Shown here piece after piece: positions 51,485 through 63,941 of a stretch of 64,000 nt of DNA. Position 1 is the first letter of the stretch, and the number at the start of each line of letters is the position of its first letter. The notes under the pieces were generated by a model that saw only the letters and a program-made list of their open reading frames with translations, made no database searches and had not been told where the DNA came from. Source of the DNA: Buttiauxella gaviniae ATCC 51604 (lineage in GTDB: Bacteria > Pseudomonadota > Gammaproteobacteria > Enterobacterales > Enterobacteriaceae); the NCBI RefSeq assembly GCF_001654835.1, contig NZ_LXEP01000036.1, forward strand, positions 124,001-188,000, read 5' to 3'. The translations under genes and the position numbers were made by a program.

Positions 51485-53592
51485 GCGATTGCTTCAACCT
51501 CAGGTAGAGAATGGCCCGGCTGCATTTCCATCTTGTGTTGTTCCGCCAGAAGTTGACACACGATTTTTCCCGGTAAAGGGCGGTGGAACAAGAATCCCTG
51601 GCACAACTCAATGCCGGCCATTTTTACTAGCTCTAATTCTTGCTCAGTTTCAACACCTTCGATAAGTATTTCGCACTGAACCACCATACATAATTTAACT
51701 ACCTGCTGCAGGAAGCTAAAGCCATCCGGCTTGGCCAGACCGAGAACCATCGATCTATCGAGCTTTATCTTGTCTAGTGGGTAGCGGGTCAAATAGTGCA
51801 GCGTCGAGTACCCTGAACCAAAATCATCGAGTGCGATTTTGATACCTAGACTGCGCAACTTTTCCATCACCTCTGCCAGACGTACAGGCTCTTGAATCTT
51901 CTGTGACTCCGTTATCTCAAACTCCAGACTCCAGCCAGCAGGTAGTGGTTTGGCCAGCACTTTGTTCACAATATGCAGAAGTCGATAGTCGACTAAGGTT
52001 TGTGGCGAAATATTGACTGACAGAGTCATGCTCTCTGTCTCAGACATATTTTCGCGTAGGTAATCCAGTGCGTTTTCCATCACCCAGAAGTCTATCTCTG
52101 GCATCAGACCTGCACGCTCATAATATTTCAGGAAAATAGGGGGAGTAATCTTGCCACTGTCGCACTGATGGCGGATCAGCACTTCAAGAGCGACAACCTT
52201 GTTATCAGATAAGCGTACTTGGGGTTGGAAATAGAGAATGAACTGACCACTGGATTGTAGCTTTTCAATTTGTCGCTGAGCTTCAATGTAGCTGTTTTCT
52301 TCAACAATATGACTATAATTTGGCACCATCTCAAAATCAGTCGGCTGAACGACTTTCATCTCACCGGTCAGTAAGTCCATGTCATTATTTACAGCGCTTT
52401 TTTGTTTTAATGTACTTTTGACAAATGGGTAATAAATAGCCACGCCCAGGGCGACAAGAGCAATATATAGCAGTACGGCGGCACTTGATTCTCCGCTGGC
52501 TAACCACACCTTGATAGGCCCTGGAGTTGACCAGCTCACGATAGCGGTAATTCTTGGAATGAAACTATAGTAAGTCGCGCCATACGCCACGATGTAAGAG
52601 ACTAACGGGGTCAGGACGAACGGAATAATCATTACCGGATTGAGAACAATCGGAAAACCAAAAATGAGTGGTTCGTTGATGTTAAACAATGCCATCGGCC
52701 CAGCGATGGTCAACAGACGGCGGTGTGGGCTGTTTTTCTGCATTAAAATACAGATCACCAAACTAAGCGTATTTCCTGTACCACCGGAATTACACCACAT
52801 GTCGTAGAAGACTGGGCTGAGAATGTTGAGTGCACCACGTCCTGAATACCAATCATTAATATTTAATTTTGCAGCAGCAGTAAAGGCAACATCAATGTCC
52901 ATAAATAGATAATAGCCGTGGAGACCAAAGAACCATGGAACACTGCGCAACAGGACGTATAAAATGCCATTTAGAAAGTTAGTAGGGTAAAAATAAAGTG
53001 ACAGTTGGCTGAAAAAACTCATTGCATGATGCAAGCCAGTTTCAGCAGCAAATTTTATAATGCTGCTGAATAGAGCAACTATCATCAATGTAACAAAAAA
53101 TGAAACAATCGTAACGTTATTGTTATCGCGCCACTGGCGAAGTTTTAACAGATTTTTACTGACTATTTCTTGTAATACATTACCAATTATTCCGGAAGCC
53201 AAAGCCATAGGAATACTGATATCCAGGTAAAATTGTGCATTATCATCCAGTATTCGCCGGAAGATCATCAATGTGCTGATACTTAACGCAATGCAGTATA
53301 TTTGTGACAGGCGGTTTCTGACAGCCCAGTGAACAGCCACATAGATATTCATAACCAGCGGAGCGAGCGCTAAAAAACCAATTTGCAACTGTATAAACCA
53401 CTGAGCTGCCTGGTCAAAACCTGCTGTTTCACAGAGTACCGATGCGGTGATGACTAAACCACGGACAATCGATAAGGGAACGATAGCCATAGTGCTGGCA
53501 ATAATGGCATGGGCATAGCGATTGTTTAATAACTTGATTTGGCTGTTATTTAAACGGTGTAAAAGATTGTTTTGTAGCCACACTTTTATCAC
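51481..53592 (-). CDS. PTS EIIC-like membrane domain fused to EAL phosphodiesterase
   Basis: 703 residues. Residues about 25-405 form a multi-helix PTS EIIC domain of the lactose/cellobiose type (PLSIVRGLVITASVL, SVPWFFGLHGYYLF, WCNSGGTGNTLSLVICILM, NINEPLIFGFPIVLNPVMII), with no EIIA or EIIB. After a linker (406-450) comes an EAL domain (451-690) with its metal and catalytic residues: Glu470 in ALEVLIR, Asn527 in VNISPQTL, Glu559 in FEITES, Asp589-Asp590 in DDFGSGYSTL, Lys610 in KLDR, Glu645 in EGVET, Gln665 in CQGFLFHRPLP. It probably breaks down cyclic-di-GMP in response to a sugar or phosphotransfer state at the membrane. It lies between rstA and rstB, on the same strand. Confidence 0.9.
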   Translation of the reverse strand: MIKVWLQNNLLHRLNNSQIKLLNNRYAHAIIASTMAIVPLSIVRGLVITASVLCETAGFDQAAQWFIQLQIGFLALAPLVMNIYVAVHWAVRNRLSQIYCIALSISTLMIFRRILDDNAQFYLDISIPMALASGIIGNVLQEIVSKNLLKLRQWRDNNNVTIVSFFVTLMIVALFSSIIKFAAETGLHHAMSFFSQLSLYFYPTNFLNGILYVLLRSVPWFFGLHGYYLFMDIDVAFTAAAKLNINDWYSGRGALNILSPVFYDMWCNSGGTGNTLSLVICILMQKNSPHRRLLTIAGPMALFNINEPLIFGFPIVLNPVMIIPFVLTPLVSYIVAYGATYYSFIPRITAIVSWSTPGPIKVWLASGESSAAVLLYIALVALGVAIYYPFVKSTLKQKSAVNNDMDLLTGEMKVVQPTDFEMVPNYSHIVEENSYIEAQRQIEKLQSSGQFILYFQPQVRLSDNKVVALEVLIRHQCDSGKITPPIFLKYYERAGLMPEIDFWVMENALDYLRENMSETESMTLSVNISPQTLVDYRLLHIVNKVLAKPLPAGWSLEFEITESQKIQEPVRLAEVMEKLRSLGIKIALDDFGSGYSTLHYLTRYPLDKIKLDRSMVLGLAKPDGFSFLQQVVKLCMVVQCEILIEGVETEQELELVKMAGIELCQGFLFHRPLPGKIVCQLLAEQHKMEMQPGHSLPEVEAIA

Positions 53593-53825
53593 AAAATTAC
53601 CTGAAGCAATTACGCTTGTAATGGTTTTTTAAACAGATAACTGTGTTGTCAAAGCGAGTTATCTGGTGTTAACAGAAAGGTGAGATTAGCTATTTTTCTA
53701 CATTATTCACGGTTGCTTTCCCGCGAATAAAGTTTAAATCTTATTTTTGTTAATTCAGATAAGTAACAAAAAGAACACAAAGTAATAATGAAAATAGTTT
53801 TTTTGTGAAAAATTCATCTGATTTT

Positions 53826-53841
53826 TTTGAAGCAAATCACA
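53826..53841. promoter_or_regulatory. CRP-like site upstream of the EIIC-EAL gene
   Basis: TTTGA-AGCAAA-TCACA differs from the TGTGA-N6-TCACA consensus by one base. It is about 235 bases before the start codon, which is far, so it would need a long leader or a different promoter. Confidence 0.35.
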
Positions 53842-53959
53842 GACAGAAATCTATCATATAAGTTAGGTGTATTTCTATACATAAGTTTACAGAATTAAAA
53901 CTAGTCTGGTGGGTAGTGAAATATATGAGGAAGGATTTCGAAAGGAAGTCGTTGAATCA

Positions 53960-53990
53960 AAATAACCGCTCATTAAATGAACGGTTATTT
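53960..53990 (-). terminator. Terminator after rstA
   Basis: Nine-base arms AAATAACCG and CGGTTATTT around about 13 bases, 31 bases downstream of the rstA stop (minus strand), with a T run on the outer side. It implies that rstA no longer reads into rstB. Confidence 0.75.
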
Positions 53991-54020
53991 CTAGCGTTAA
54001 ACAAGTAAAATACAGAACAC

Positions 54021-54749
54021 CTAAACTTCGCTCTCCCATGCGTGGGGGGCGAATAAATAACCTTTATTACGCACTGTTTTGATACGAAACGGTTCAGTAG
54101 CACTGTCGTAGAGTTTTTTTCTAAGTCGTGAAATAGCGACGTCAACGCTACGATCCAGACCGTCGTAAGTCACCCCACGCAAGTTTTTAAGCAACGCATC
54201 GCGATCCATAATTTGCCCTGCGTGAGTCGCCAGTTCCCAAAGCAGATCGAAATCAGCAGTAGAAAGCGTGATGTTCTCTGAACCAAGCGTAACTTGACGA
54301 TTGACCGGGTCAATACACAATGCGCCAAAGCGCATAGCTTTGTGTGGTTTAAGCGCTGTAGGGCTACTTTCAACGGTATGTTGTGCAGAAACACGTTGGC
54401 GTAGGTGCAAGCGTAAGCGTGCAAGAAGAACGGCTGGAGGCGTGGTTTTGAGGATATAGTCGTTAGCGCCCATCTCCAGCGACAATATGTGGTTCATATC
54501 GCTGTCCAGAGAAGTCAGTAGCACAATCGGGCCATCCCATTGAGGACGCAGGTCACGGCACAATGTCATACCATCTTTGCCGGGGAGCATGACATCCAGC
54601 AACACAAGGTCAGGGCGCTGCTGCTGGATTGTTGCCTCAGCGCAATCACCGCGGCTTTCAACAATAACGTCAATGTCATGTTTGCCGAGATAAGCGGCAA
54701 TTAACGCTCCTACTTCAGGATCGTCTTCTACGTATACGATTTTGTTCAT
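54021..54749 (-). CDS. rstA: Response regulator RstA
   Basis: 242 residues from the ATG at 54749 (MNKIVYVEDDPEVGALIAAY). Receiver domain with acidic pair (EDD) and phospho-acceptor Asp in LVLLDVMLPGKDG, conserved Thr and Lys (LLTSLDS, ILKTTPP), then an OmpR-type winged helix (DFDLLWELATHAGQIMDRDA, RSVDVAISRLRKKL). RstA controls asr and other genes in E. coli. A PhoP-type box lies upstream. Confidence 0.95.
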   Translation of the reverse strand: MNKIVYVEDDPEVGALIAAYLGKHDIDVIVESRGDCAEATIQQQRPDLVLLDVMLPGKDGMTLCRDLRPQWDGPIVLLTSLDSDMNHILSLEMGANDYILKTTPPAVLLARLRLHLRQRVSAQHTVESSPTALKPHKAMRFGALCIDPVNRQVTLGSENITLSTADFDLLWELATHAGQIMDRDALLKNLRGVTYDGLDRSVDVAISRLRKKLYDSATEPFRIKTVRNKGYLFAPHAWESEV

Positions 54750-54804
54750 AGCCCGATACATTGGATCAAAAAGAAAACATACACTGCAAAAGGTTTTAAT
54801 GCCA

Positions 54805-54821
54805 TAAATCGAGGGTAAACA
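54805..54821 (-). promoter_or_regulatory. PhoP box upstream of rstA
   Basis: On the minus strand TGTTTA-CCCTC-GATTTA fits the PhoP direct repeat (T/G)GTTTA-N5-(T/G)GTTTA with one mismatch. E. coli rstA is a known PhoP target under low magnesium. Confidence 0.6.
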
Positions 54822-54824
54822 AAA

Positions 54825-55550
54825 TTATCGAAGCGGGCGGCCGCCATCAACGCAGTGGGTGCGGCCTGTGACGTAACTGCTGTTCAACAGATAATTTACT
54901 AATCCAACTATTTCTTGTTCACCAGGCGCTATTTTCATCAAAGATTTATTCAATGCAGCTTTTCGGTACTCGATATCGTCATGCTCATTGAACATGATCA
55001 TTGCAGGCGCAATGGCATTCACTTTGACTTCAGGTGCCAGTTTGCGGGCAAATGAGCGAGTCATATTATCAAGCGCAGCTTTACTGGCGGCATAGGCAAT
55101 GTGCTTATCGCTTCCACGTTCTACAACGTAATCTGTGAAATGAATGATATCGGCACTTGAATGCCCACCTCCACGCAATAGTGGCTCAAGAAGATGATTG
55201 AGAAGATAGGGGGTGTTAACGTGAATTTGTAGCATTTCAGCCAGCGTCTGCGCGTGCGACGAGTGAGAGGACTCTGGAAGCCAGGCACTGGCATTGTGCA
55301 GAATGGCTCGCAGGCCGTCGCAACGCTGTGTGACGTTCAGGGCAAATTGCTCAATACCCTGATTAGTTGAGAAATCTGCGAACAGGCAAGTTGCCCCTGC
55401 CTGTTCTAGCTCATCTACCGCCGGATAACGCGTACGGTAGCTGATAATGACGGGTTGCTTTTGAGCCAGGAAGTGTCGCGCTAGTGCCAGGCCAATTCGT
55501 TTACCGGCACCAGTAATCAAAATAGGGCTGGCGGATGATGTTATCTCCAT
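54825..55550 (-). CDS. folM: Dihydromonapterin reductase FolM
   Basis: 241 residues of the short-chain dehydrogenase family: cofactor loop ILITGAGKRIGLALARHF, active-site YAASKAALDNMTRSF (Tyr and Lys), and C-terminal YVTGRTHCVDGG. It makes tetrahydromonapterin with NADPH. It is followed by rstA; the ydgC gene that lies between them in K-12 is absent. Confidence 0.93.
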   Translation of the reverse strand: MEITSSASPILITGAGKRIGLALARHFLAQKQPVIISYRTRYPAVDELEQAGATCLFADFSTNQGIEQFALNVTQRCDGLRAILHNASAWLPESSHSSHAQTLAEMLQIHVNTPYLLNHLLEPLLRGGGHSSADIIHFTDYVVERGSDKHIAYAASKAALDNMTRSFARKLAPEVKVNAIAPAMIMFNEHDDIEYRKAALNKSLMKIAPGEQEIVGLVNYLLNSSYVTGRTHCVDGGRPLR

Positions 55551-55581
55551 CGACGACTCCTTACTGTTGTTATCTGGTGAT

Positions 55582-56964
55582 TTACTTCACCAGTACCCAT
55601 GTTGCAGGAAATGCAGCCACCAGCATCAGGAAAATGACAGATCTTTCCTTGAAGTTAAGTTTGATGTCATGCGTATGCGTGCTGCGCGTATACATAAAGA
55701 CTAATAATCCCGGCGCATACAATACCACCGAAAGCAGTAAATGCATGGGGCCTGATGCATACAACAGCCATAAGCCATAAATGCATGCCCCAAAGCCAAT
55801 TGCTTTATGCAGAGGGCGTGTCGACACTTTTAGCAAAAAGGCACCGACCAGGAAGTAGGGAACCAGAATCATCTCTGAAGCGATTGTCAGCAGCGTGTTG
55901 TAATCTGAGCCCGTCAACCAAATCAAAACCAGGCAAATCTGGACACTAATATTGGTAAGCCACAGCGAAGCAGACGGTGCATTATTCTTGTTCTGACGAG
56001 CAAAAATCTTCGGGAAGGCCTTATGTGTGGCTGCAAGATATGGCACTTCTGCGGCCATGATAGTCCAGCTCAGATAGGCACCACATACTGAAACAATGAG
56101 TCCAGCAGCGATAATGACTTCACCCCAAGGGCCCATCATTTCGACCATTAATCCGGCCATCGAAGGATTGCGCATTCCGGCGAGTTCCGGACGGGCAATT
56201 ACCCCCAACGAAAGCAATGTGACGAGCAGATACACGCCTAATGCAGCAGTCACTGCAAGAAGTGTTGCTCGCCCGACATCATTTTTATTACGCGCACGAG
56301 CAGAAACAACCACCGCCCCCTCAACACCAATAAATACCCAAAGGGTAATCAACATGGTGTTCTTGACCTGTTCCCAAACGGGAACACCCAGCGCAATCCC
56401 GCTAAAATCAAGGGTGAAGGTACGAAGTTTAAAGGCCAAAGCGGCTAGAACGATAAACAGACCTAAAGGCAATAACTTCGCAAGTGTGGCAACCAGATTG
56501 ATACTGGCCGCAGTTTGCACGCCGCGAAGTACCAGGAAGTGAACCATCCACAGTAGCACCGATGCCCCAATAATCGACTGCCAGGTATTCCCATCACCAA
56601 ACAGGCGTAGTTCCGGCGTATCGGTGAAGAAACTCAGTGCGGAGAAAACAATAACCAGGTAGGAGACATTGGCGATCACTGCACAAAGCCAGTAGCCCCA
56701 TGCGGAGAAGAATCCGATCAGTTCGCCAAAACCTTCGCGTGCATAAGTAAAAATTCCGCCGTCCAGATCTGGCCGCAGGCGGGTTAGCACCAACATTGCC
56801 AGCGCCAGCAACAAAATACCTGCACCCGTAATGGCCCAGCCAATCAGTAATGCTGAGGGACTGGCCACACTCGCCATGTTTTGCGGCAGGCTAAATACAC
56901 CAGCACCGAGCATCGAACTCAATACCAATGCAGTTAATGCGGCGAGGCCAAGTTTCTTTTCCAT
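55582..56964 (-). CDS. ydgI: YdgI, APC-family basic amino acid antiporter
   Basis: 460 residues, twelve helices. Family start MEKKLGLAALTALVLSSMLG with the APC motif GAGVFSLPQN, later DGGIFTYAREGFGELIGFFS and GVEGAVVVSARARNKNDVGR. It groups with arginine/ornithine antiporters (ArcD type). Upstream of folM with a gap of 31 bases, so probably one operon. Confidence 0.92.
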   Translation of the reverse strand: MEKKLGLAALTALVLSSMLGAGVFSLPQNMASVASPSALLIGWAITGAGILLLALAMLVLTRLRPDLDGGIFTYAREGFGELIGFFSAWGYWLCAVIANVSYLVIVFSALSFFTDTPELRLFGDGNTWQSIIGASVLLWMVHFLVLRGVQTAASINLVATLAKLLPLGLFIVLAALAFKLRTFTLDFSGIALGVPVWEQVKNTMLITLWVFIGVEGAVVVSARARNKNDVGRATLLAVTAALGVYLLVTLLSLGVIARPELAGMRNPSMAGLMVEMMGPWGEVIIAAGLIVSVCGAYLSWTIMAAEVPYLAATHKAFPKIFARQNKNNAPSASLWLTNISVQICLVLIWLTGSDYNTLLTIASEMILVPYFLVGAFLLKVSTRPLHKAIGFGACIYGLWLLYASGPMHLLLSVVLYAPGLLVFMYTRSTHTHDIKLNFKERSVIFLMLVAAFPATWVLVK

Positions 56965-57151
56965 AGCAGTCCCGTGATATTCAAATAAGACCCAGAATAA
57001 TTATCATGTTTTTATGCATAAAAATGGTGGGTAACACTAAGGCGCGGAATTTTACGGAGTGTAGACGCTGCTTGCAATGACATGAGCCATAAAATGCCAG
57101 GGAAATAAAAAAAGGGCGGCATAGCCACCCTTTTTGCTACAAAAGCTGCGC

Positions 57152-58096
57152 TTATTTATACAAATCAGCGCTAATTGTCATGTTACCGCCACGTTCATCC
57201 CATTGACGAGTGATGTGGTAGAACTTCGCACCTTTCTTGGCCGCACGTTTTGCAACCTGGTAAGAAATTTCAGTACCGCTGCCATAATGGCCAGTGAATT
57301 TCACGCTATCAAATGGAACCATTTGAGCGGCAGTCACTTTATTCAGTTCCTGAATTTTAGTGCCGTCTGGCAGCGTTACAGTGTAACGACCACCTTTGCT
57401 TGTTTGTGTTTCAAAGAAGCGGCCAACATCTGAGCTTGGCATGCTGGAGCTTGCTACACCTGGAATCTCAACTTTGGCGGCTGCGGCGCCACCGGCTGCC
57501 AGCGCTGCTTTACCTGCTTCTGAATCAGCAGGAATCGCGTCAGCGCTTTGCAGAACACGTTTTTTCGCATCTTTTTTATAGATGAAAGCTGTAATACGCT
57601 GGTTACCACCTGAGTTTGCATCAACCTGGCGCACGATAAAGAAGGAGTCCGCACCTTTTTCTTTAGCTGCACGGGTAATCACATCGTTAACTTCTGGTTG
57701 GCTGCGGTAGAAGCCCTGGACGGTCACAGTATCGAATGGCTCAAGCGCATATGCCTGGTCTTTCGGTAACTCCGTCACACCATTAATAACGCGATTGGAC
57801 GTATTTTCGGCTTTAGGGGCATCAGCATGATACACATCAGCGACTACGCGCCAGTTACCGCTGTTGCTGGCATCGTTAGTGCTCTGAACATAGAAAGATG
57901 CAGCGCCGATCTTATCTGCACGACGGGAAACAGCATCGACAGCGTCACTAATCGCATTAAAACGACCAGTGATAGTAATGCGATCAAATGGTTTAAGAGC
58001 CGCAGCTTGATCCGGTGTCAGTTCTGTTGCTGCCTGAGCAGACAGCGCCGTTAAGGAAATCAGTGCTGATGCCAGAAGGGTGTTCTTGAGCTTCAT
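57152..58096 (-). CDS. ydgH: YdgH, three-domain DUF1471 periplasmic protein
   Basis: 314 residues from the ATG at 58096, the E. coli length. Signal peptide (MKLKNTLLASALISLTALSA, cut after AQA), then three DUF1471 (BhsA-type) modules, each with a phrase such as ITGRFNAISDAVDAVSRRAD, VQGFYRSQPEVNDVITRAAK and FTGHYGSGTEISYQVAKRAA. Linked with stress and secretion in other enterics; exact role unknown. Confidence 0.94.
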   Translation of the reverse strand: MKLKNTLLASALISLTALSAQAATELTPDQAAALKPFDRITITGRFNAISDAVDAVSRRADKIGAASFYVQSTNDASNSGNWRVVADVYHADAPKAENTSNRVINGVTELPKDQAYALEPFDTVTVQGFYRSQPEVNDVITRAAKEKGADSFFIVRQVDANSGGNQRITAFIYKKDAKKRVLQSADAIPADSEAGKAALAAGGAAAAKVEIPGVASSSMPSSDVGRFFETQTSKGGRYTVTLPDGTKIQELNKVTAAQMVPFDSVKFTGHYGSGTEISYQVAKRAAKKGAKFYHITRQWDERGGNMTISADLYK

Positions 58097-58506
58097 AAAA
58101 ATAGTCCTTCGCCTTGCGCAAAATGAATACAAATACCGCATTCTCTGAGGGTTACCTGTTAGCCGCAGATTATTGCATTGAAATAGTGGCTAATCTACAA
58201 CTGATCGATTTAGCTTGTCATGACAGGTTAACTAATTGATATTAATGAATATTAATAGTGTAATAACTGTCATGTACTTTAGCTGTTTTTCGGTTCAAAA
58301 GGCTGACTTGATCCGAGTCCAATCCGGAAATTCATGCAGAGTAGACCGTATATACCATTTGCGCATTCTCATGTCCCAACTGTCAGGCAATAAAAGCAGG
58401 ATTTGCACCAGCTGAAAGCGCCCTGTAAGGGTGTTTATGACGCGTTTGGTTAGTACGGTGGTTATCTCAAGAAAGACGTGAAGCAAAGAGCAGAAGAATT
58501 TGCGAG
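58097..58506. other. Region between ydgH and the cho-like gene
   Basis: 410 bases without a called gene. Near ydgH it is AT-rich (promoter of ydgH). It holds copy B of the 50-base repeat (58366-58415). A 63-codon minus-strand frame at 58295-58486 lacks any family likeness. Confidence 0.6.
58366..58415 (+). repeat. 50-base repeat, copy B (beyond the cho stop)
   Basis: Ungapped match of 39/50 bases to 51386-51435. Read on the plus strand it encodes AIKAGFAPAESAL and then a stop. Like copy A it lies a short way past the stop codon of a minus-strand gene that interrupts the K-12 gene order. Confidence 0.6.
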
Positions 58507-59334
58507 TCAGTCTAGCTCAACGATTTTTACAGCGTCGCTCTGGAAAACATATCGACAAAGAATCTTGTAACTGTCCCGGTCAAAATGTGAGGGAGGAGTA
58601 ACCATTGCTTTACCTGACTCCAGAGAGTTTACCGTTCCCAAATACAACCAGTTATTCAATATATGGTACTCAGTTTGATCTCCTGATTTCTCTTTTAACG
58701 CAATGCGTCCAGGGTATGGCCAACTCCGGACTCTTATCGATTCAAGAGAACTTCTAAGCCGTTCCTGGTGACGCTCAATAGTCTCTTTCCCGCAACACGC
58801 ACCCGCACATTTGTTCAACGAGAAACGGAAGCACGGCCTGCCAGCAGTCAACTTTTCAAGGCCTAATACCCCACAACAAAGTTGTTCCTTGTCTGCCAAC
58901 TCTCTTAACTGGTCTATAGCTGCATGCCTGGTTTTAAACAGCCCAAATAAGCCCTTAACATTTGTGAAGTCGGTTTCGCTGCTGAATACAAATTGTGTTG
59001 TTTGATCAGTAATACGAAGAGAACAAAGCTTTCTCGTCACCCGTAACCTTTTGTTGAAGAGTGGGCTGTGATTCTTTATGAGCTGGGACTCAAGTAACAG
59101 GGCGCCAATTTCACCAATGGTTTGGTGAAATTCAATACGAGTGGTCATGTGCAGTAATTTCGCTTCAGATTGCGTTCTGAAATGCGACTGAACACGACTA
59201 CGAATGTTGATGCTTTTCCCGATGTAGAGAGGAAAGCTTTGATCCGAACCGTAGAAAATATATACACCAGGACTTGATGGAAGAGTTTTAAGTGTATGAC
59301 GGAGATGCTCTGGATATTGATACTGTAGGGTCAT
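58507..59334 (-). CDS. cho: UvrC-like excision endonuclease Cho
   Basis: 275 residues (E. coli Cho 295). N-terminal GIY-YIG nuclease domain: SSPGVYIFYGSDQSFPLYIG, KSINIRSRVQSHF, and a Glu in ALLLESQLIKNHSPLFNKRL. The second half has the Cys-rich segment (CCGVLGLEKLTAGRPCFRFS, NKCAGACCG) typical of the UvrC N-terminal half. Cho makes the 3' incision in nucleotide excision repair. It is inserted between ydgH and pntA, adjacent in K-12. No LexA box was found upstream. Confidence 0.85.
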   Translation of the reverse strand: MTLQYQYPEHLRHTLKTLPSSPGVYIFYGSDQSFPLYIGKSINIRSRVQSHFRTQSEAKLLHMTTRIEFHQTIGEIGALLLESQLIKNHSPLFNKRLRVTRKLCSLRITDQTTQFVFSSETDFTNVKGLFGLFKTRHAAIDQLRELADKEQLCCGVLGLEKLTAGRPCFRFSLNKCAGACCGKETIERHQERLRSSLESIRVRSWPYPGRIALKEKSGDQTEYHILNNWLYLGTVNSLESGKAMVTPPSHFDRDSYKILCRYVFQSDAVKIVELD

Positions 59335-59353
59335 GCTTTTATTGGCTAATTTA

Positions 59354-61577
<2,224 letters not shown>

Positions 61578-61584
61578 GGGGTAA

Positions 61585-62976
<1,392 letters not shown>

Positions 62977-63002
62977 TTTTTAAGTCGTAAGAGAGACTTC
63001 CC

Positions 63003-63029
63003 AAAACCGCCCGTTGTGGCGGTTTTTTT
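63003..63029 (+). terminator. Terminator of pntAB
   Basis: Arms AAAACCGCC and GGCGGTTTT with a six-base loop and a T run, 27 bases after the pntB stop. Confidence 0.93.
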
Positions 63030-63248
63030 ACGCCAGCTTTTTACTGGAGTAAAGCTTTAGCATTACGAACTGTACTTGTATACGTAGAGCTCGAAGGGGC
63101 CGATTCATACGGCAAGGAATTTCGGAGGTGCGCACAATTAGACGCTTTGGAAAAGCAGGGGGATAACTGCAGTTGCATCAAGAAGTGATTTTTCTAAGGT
63201 GCTGAATGTAATATATCGGCCATCTATACATCTGAGAGTTGTAACTCC

Positions 63249-63683
63249 ATGAAAGTTGAATTAAATAAAAGTGCTAAAGAACGGTTATTTCATGCTGTGC
63301 TTTTTGAGATTATTGCAAATATTCTCATTGCCGTAGTCATGGCATTCGTTCTGCGTATCCCATTGCTGAAAACAAGCATCCTTTCCTGTGTTTCAGCGCT
63401 CACTGCAATGGCATGGAACTATATATTTAATATGCTTTTTGACCGTCTTCAGCAGCACTATGAGTTTAATCGTAATCTGCTGGTTCGTATATTGCATGCT
63501 GTGGGATTTGAAGCGGGTTTAATCCTGGTACTGACCCCAGTTGCGATGTTTTTGCTTAGCTTACCTTTAGCTGGTGCATTTGCAGTAGAGATTGGTCTTG
63601 TACTTTTCTTTTTGCCATATACGGTCGTTTTTAACTGGCTCTATGACTATGTTCGCTGGCATCTCGTCAGCACCTCGCTATAA
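63249..63683 (+). CDS. PACE-family efflux transporter
   Basis: 144 residues, four helices in two repeats. Both BTP-domain repeats are visible: ERLFHAVLFEIIANILIAVV with MAWNYIFNMLFDR, and RILHAVGFEAGLILVLTPVA with VVFNWLYDYVRWH. The Glu in the first helix (FEIIAN) is the proton-coupling residue in AceI. Members export chlorhexidine and short diamines. It stands alone after pntAB; substrate not known. Confidence 0.9.
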   Translation: MKVELNKSAKERLFHAVLFEIIANILIAVVMAFVLRIPLLKTSILSCVSALTAMAWNYIFNMLFDRLQQHYEFNRNLLVRILHAVGFEAGLILVLTPVAMFLLSLPLAGAFAVEIGLVLFFLPYTVVFNWLYDYVRWHLVSTSL

Positions 63684-63809
63684 AAGATGTAAATCGTGGC
63701 GGCAGTTCATTTCGGTACGCGTGTGGAATGAAGCGTTATCGTAAATAAGTATGGCTGGTAGATTCATCCAAAATTGTAGGAGTGGATTTTGAGAGTGCAG
63801 AAAAGATGC

Positions 63810-63941
63810 ATGGGGTATGTGGCTATCGTTGTTGATGATTACGATCGCGCAATTGATTACTACACAAACAACCTTGGATCTACACTTGTTAAAGACACTC
63901 CACAACCAGGGAAACACTGGGATTTGTATCAAAATACCTGA
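63810..63941 (+). pseudogene. Truncated VOC/glyoxalase-family fragment
   Basis: 43 codons: MGYVAIVVDDYDRAIDYYTN, then NLGSTLVKDTPQPGKHW, which is the start of a VOC (glyoxalase/bleomycin-resistance) protein, followed by an unrelated DLYQNT and a stop. The family is usually 110-140 residues, so only the first strand-helix-strand unit is left. Frame also open a few codons upstream to a GTG at 63795. Confidence 0.7.

Larger units (their letters stand above)
53593..54020. other. AT-rich region upstream of the EIIC-EAL gene
   Basis: 428 bases, clearly richer in A and T than the flanking genes, with no gene. It contains a CRP-like site (53826-53841) and the rstA terminator (53960-53990). The promoter of the EIIC-EAL gene should be here. 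The composition is a hint of later acquisition. Confidence 0.7.

Noticed and set aside
58295-58486. 63-codon minus-strand frame beyond cho
   Set aside because: No start signal or family match; it overlaps the 50-base repeat.
63217-63232. Another GTTGTAACT core before the PACE gene
   Set aside because: The flanking AGTAT and AA positions of the Ter consensus are wrong (GAGAGTTGTAACTCC).
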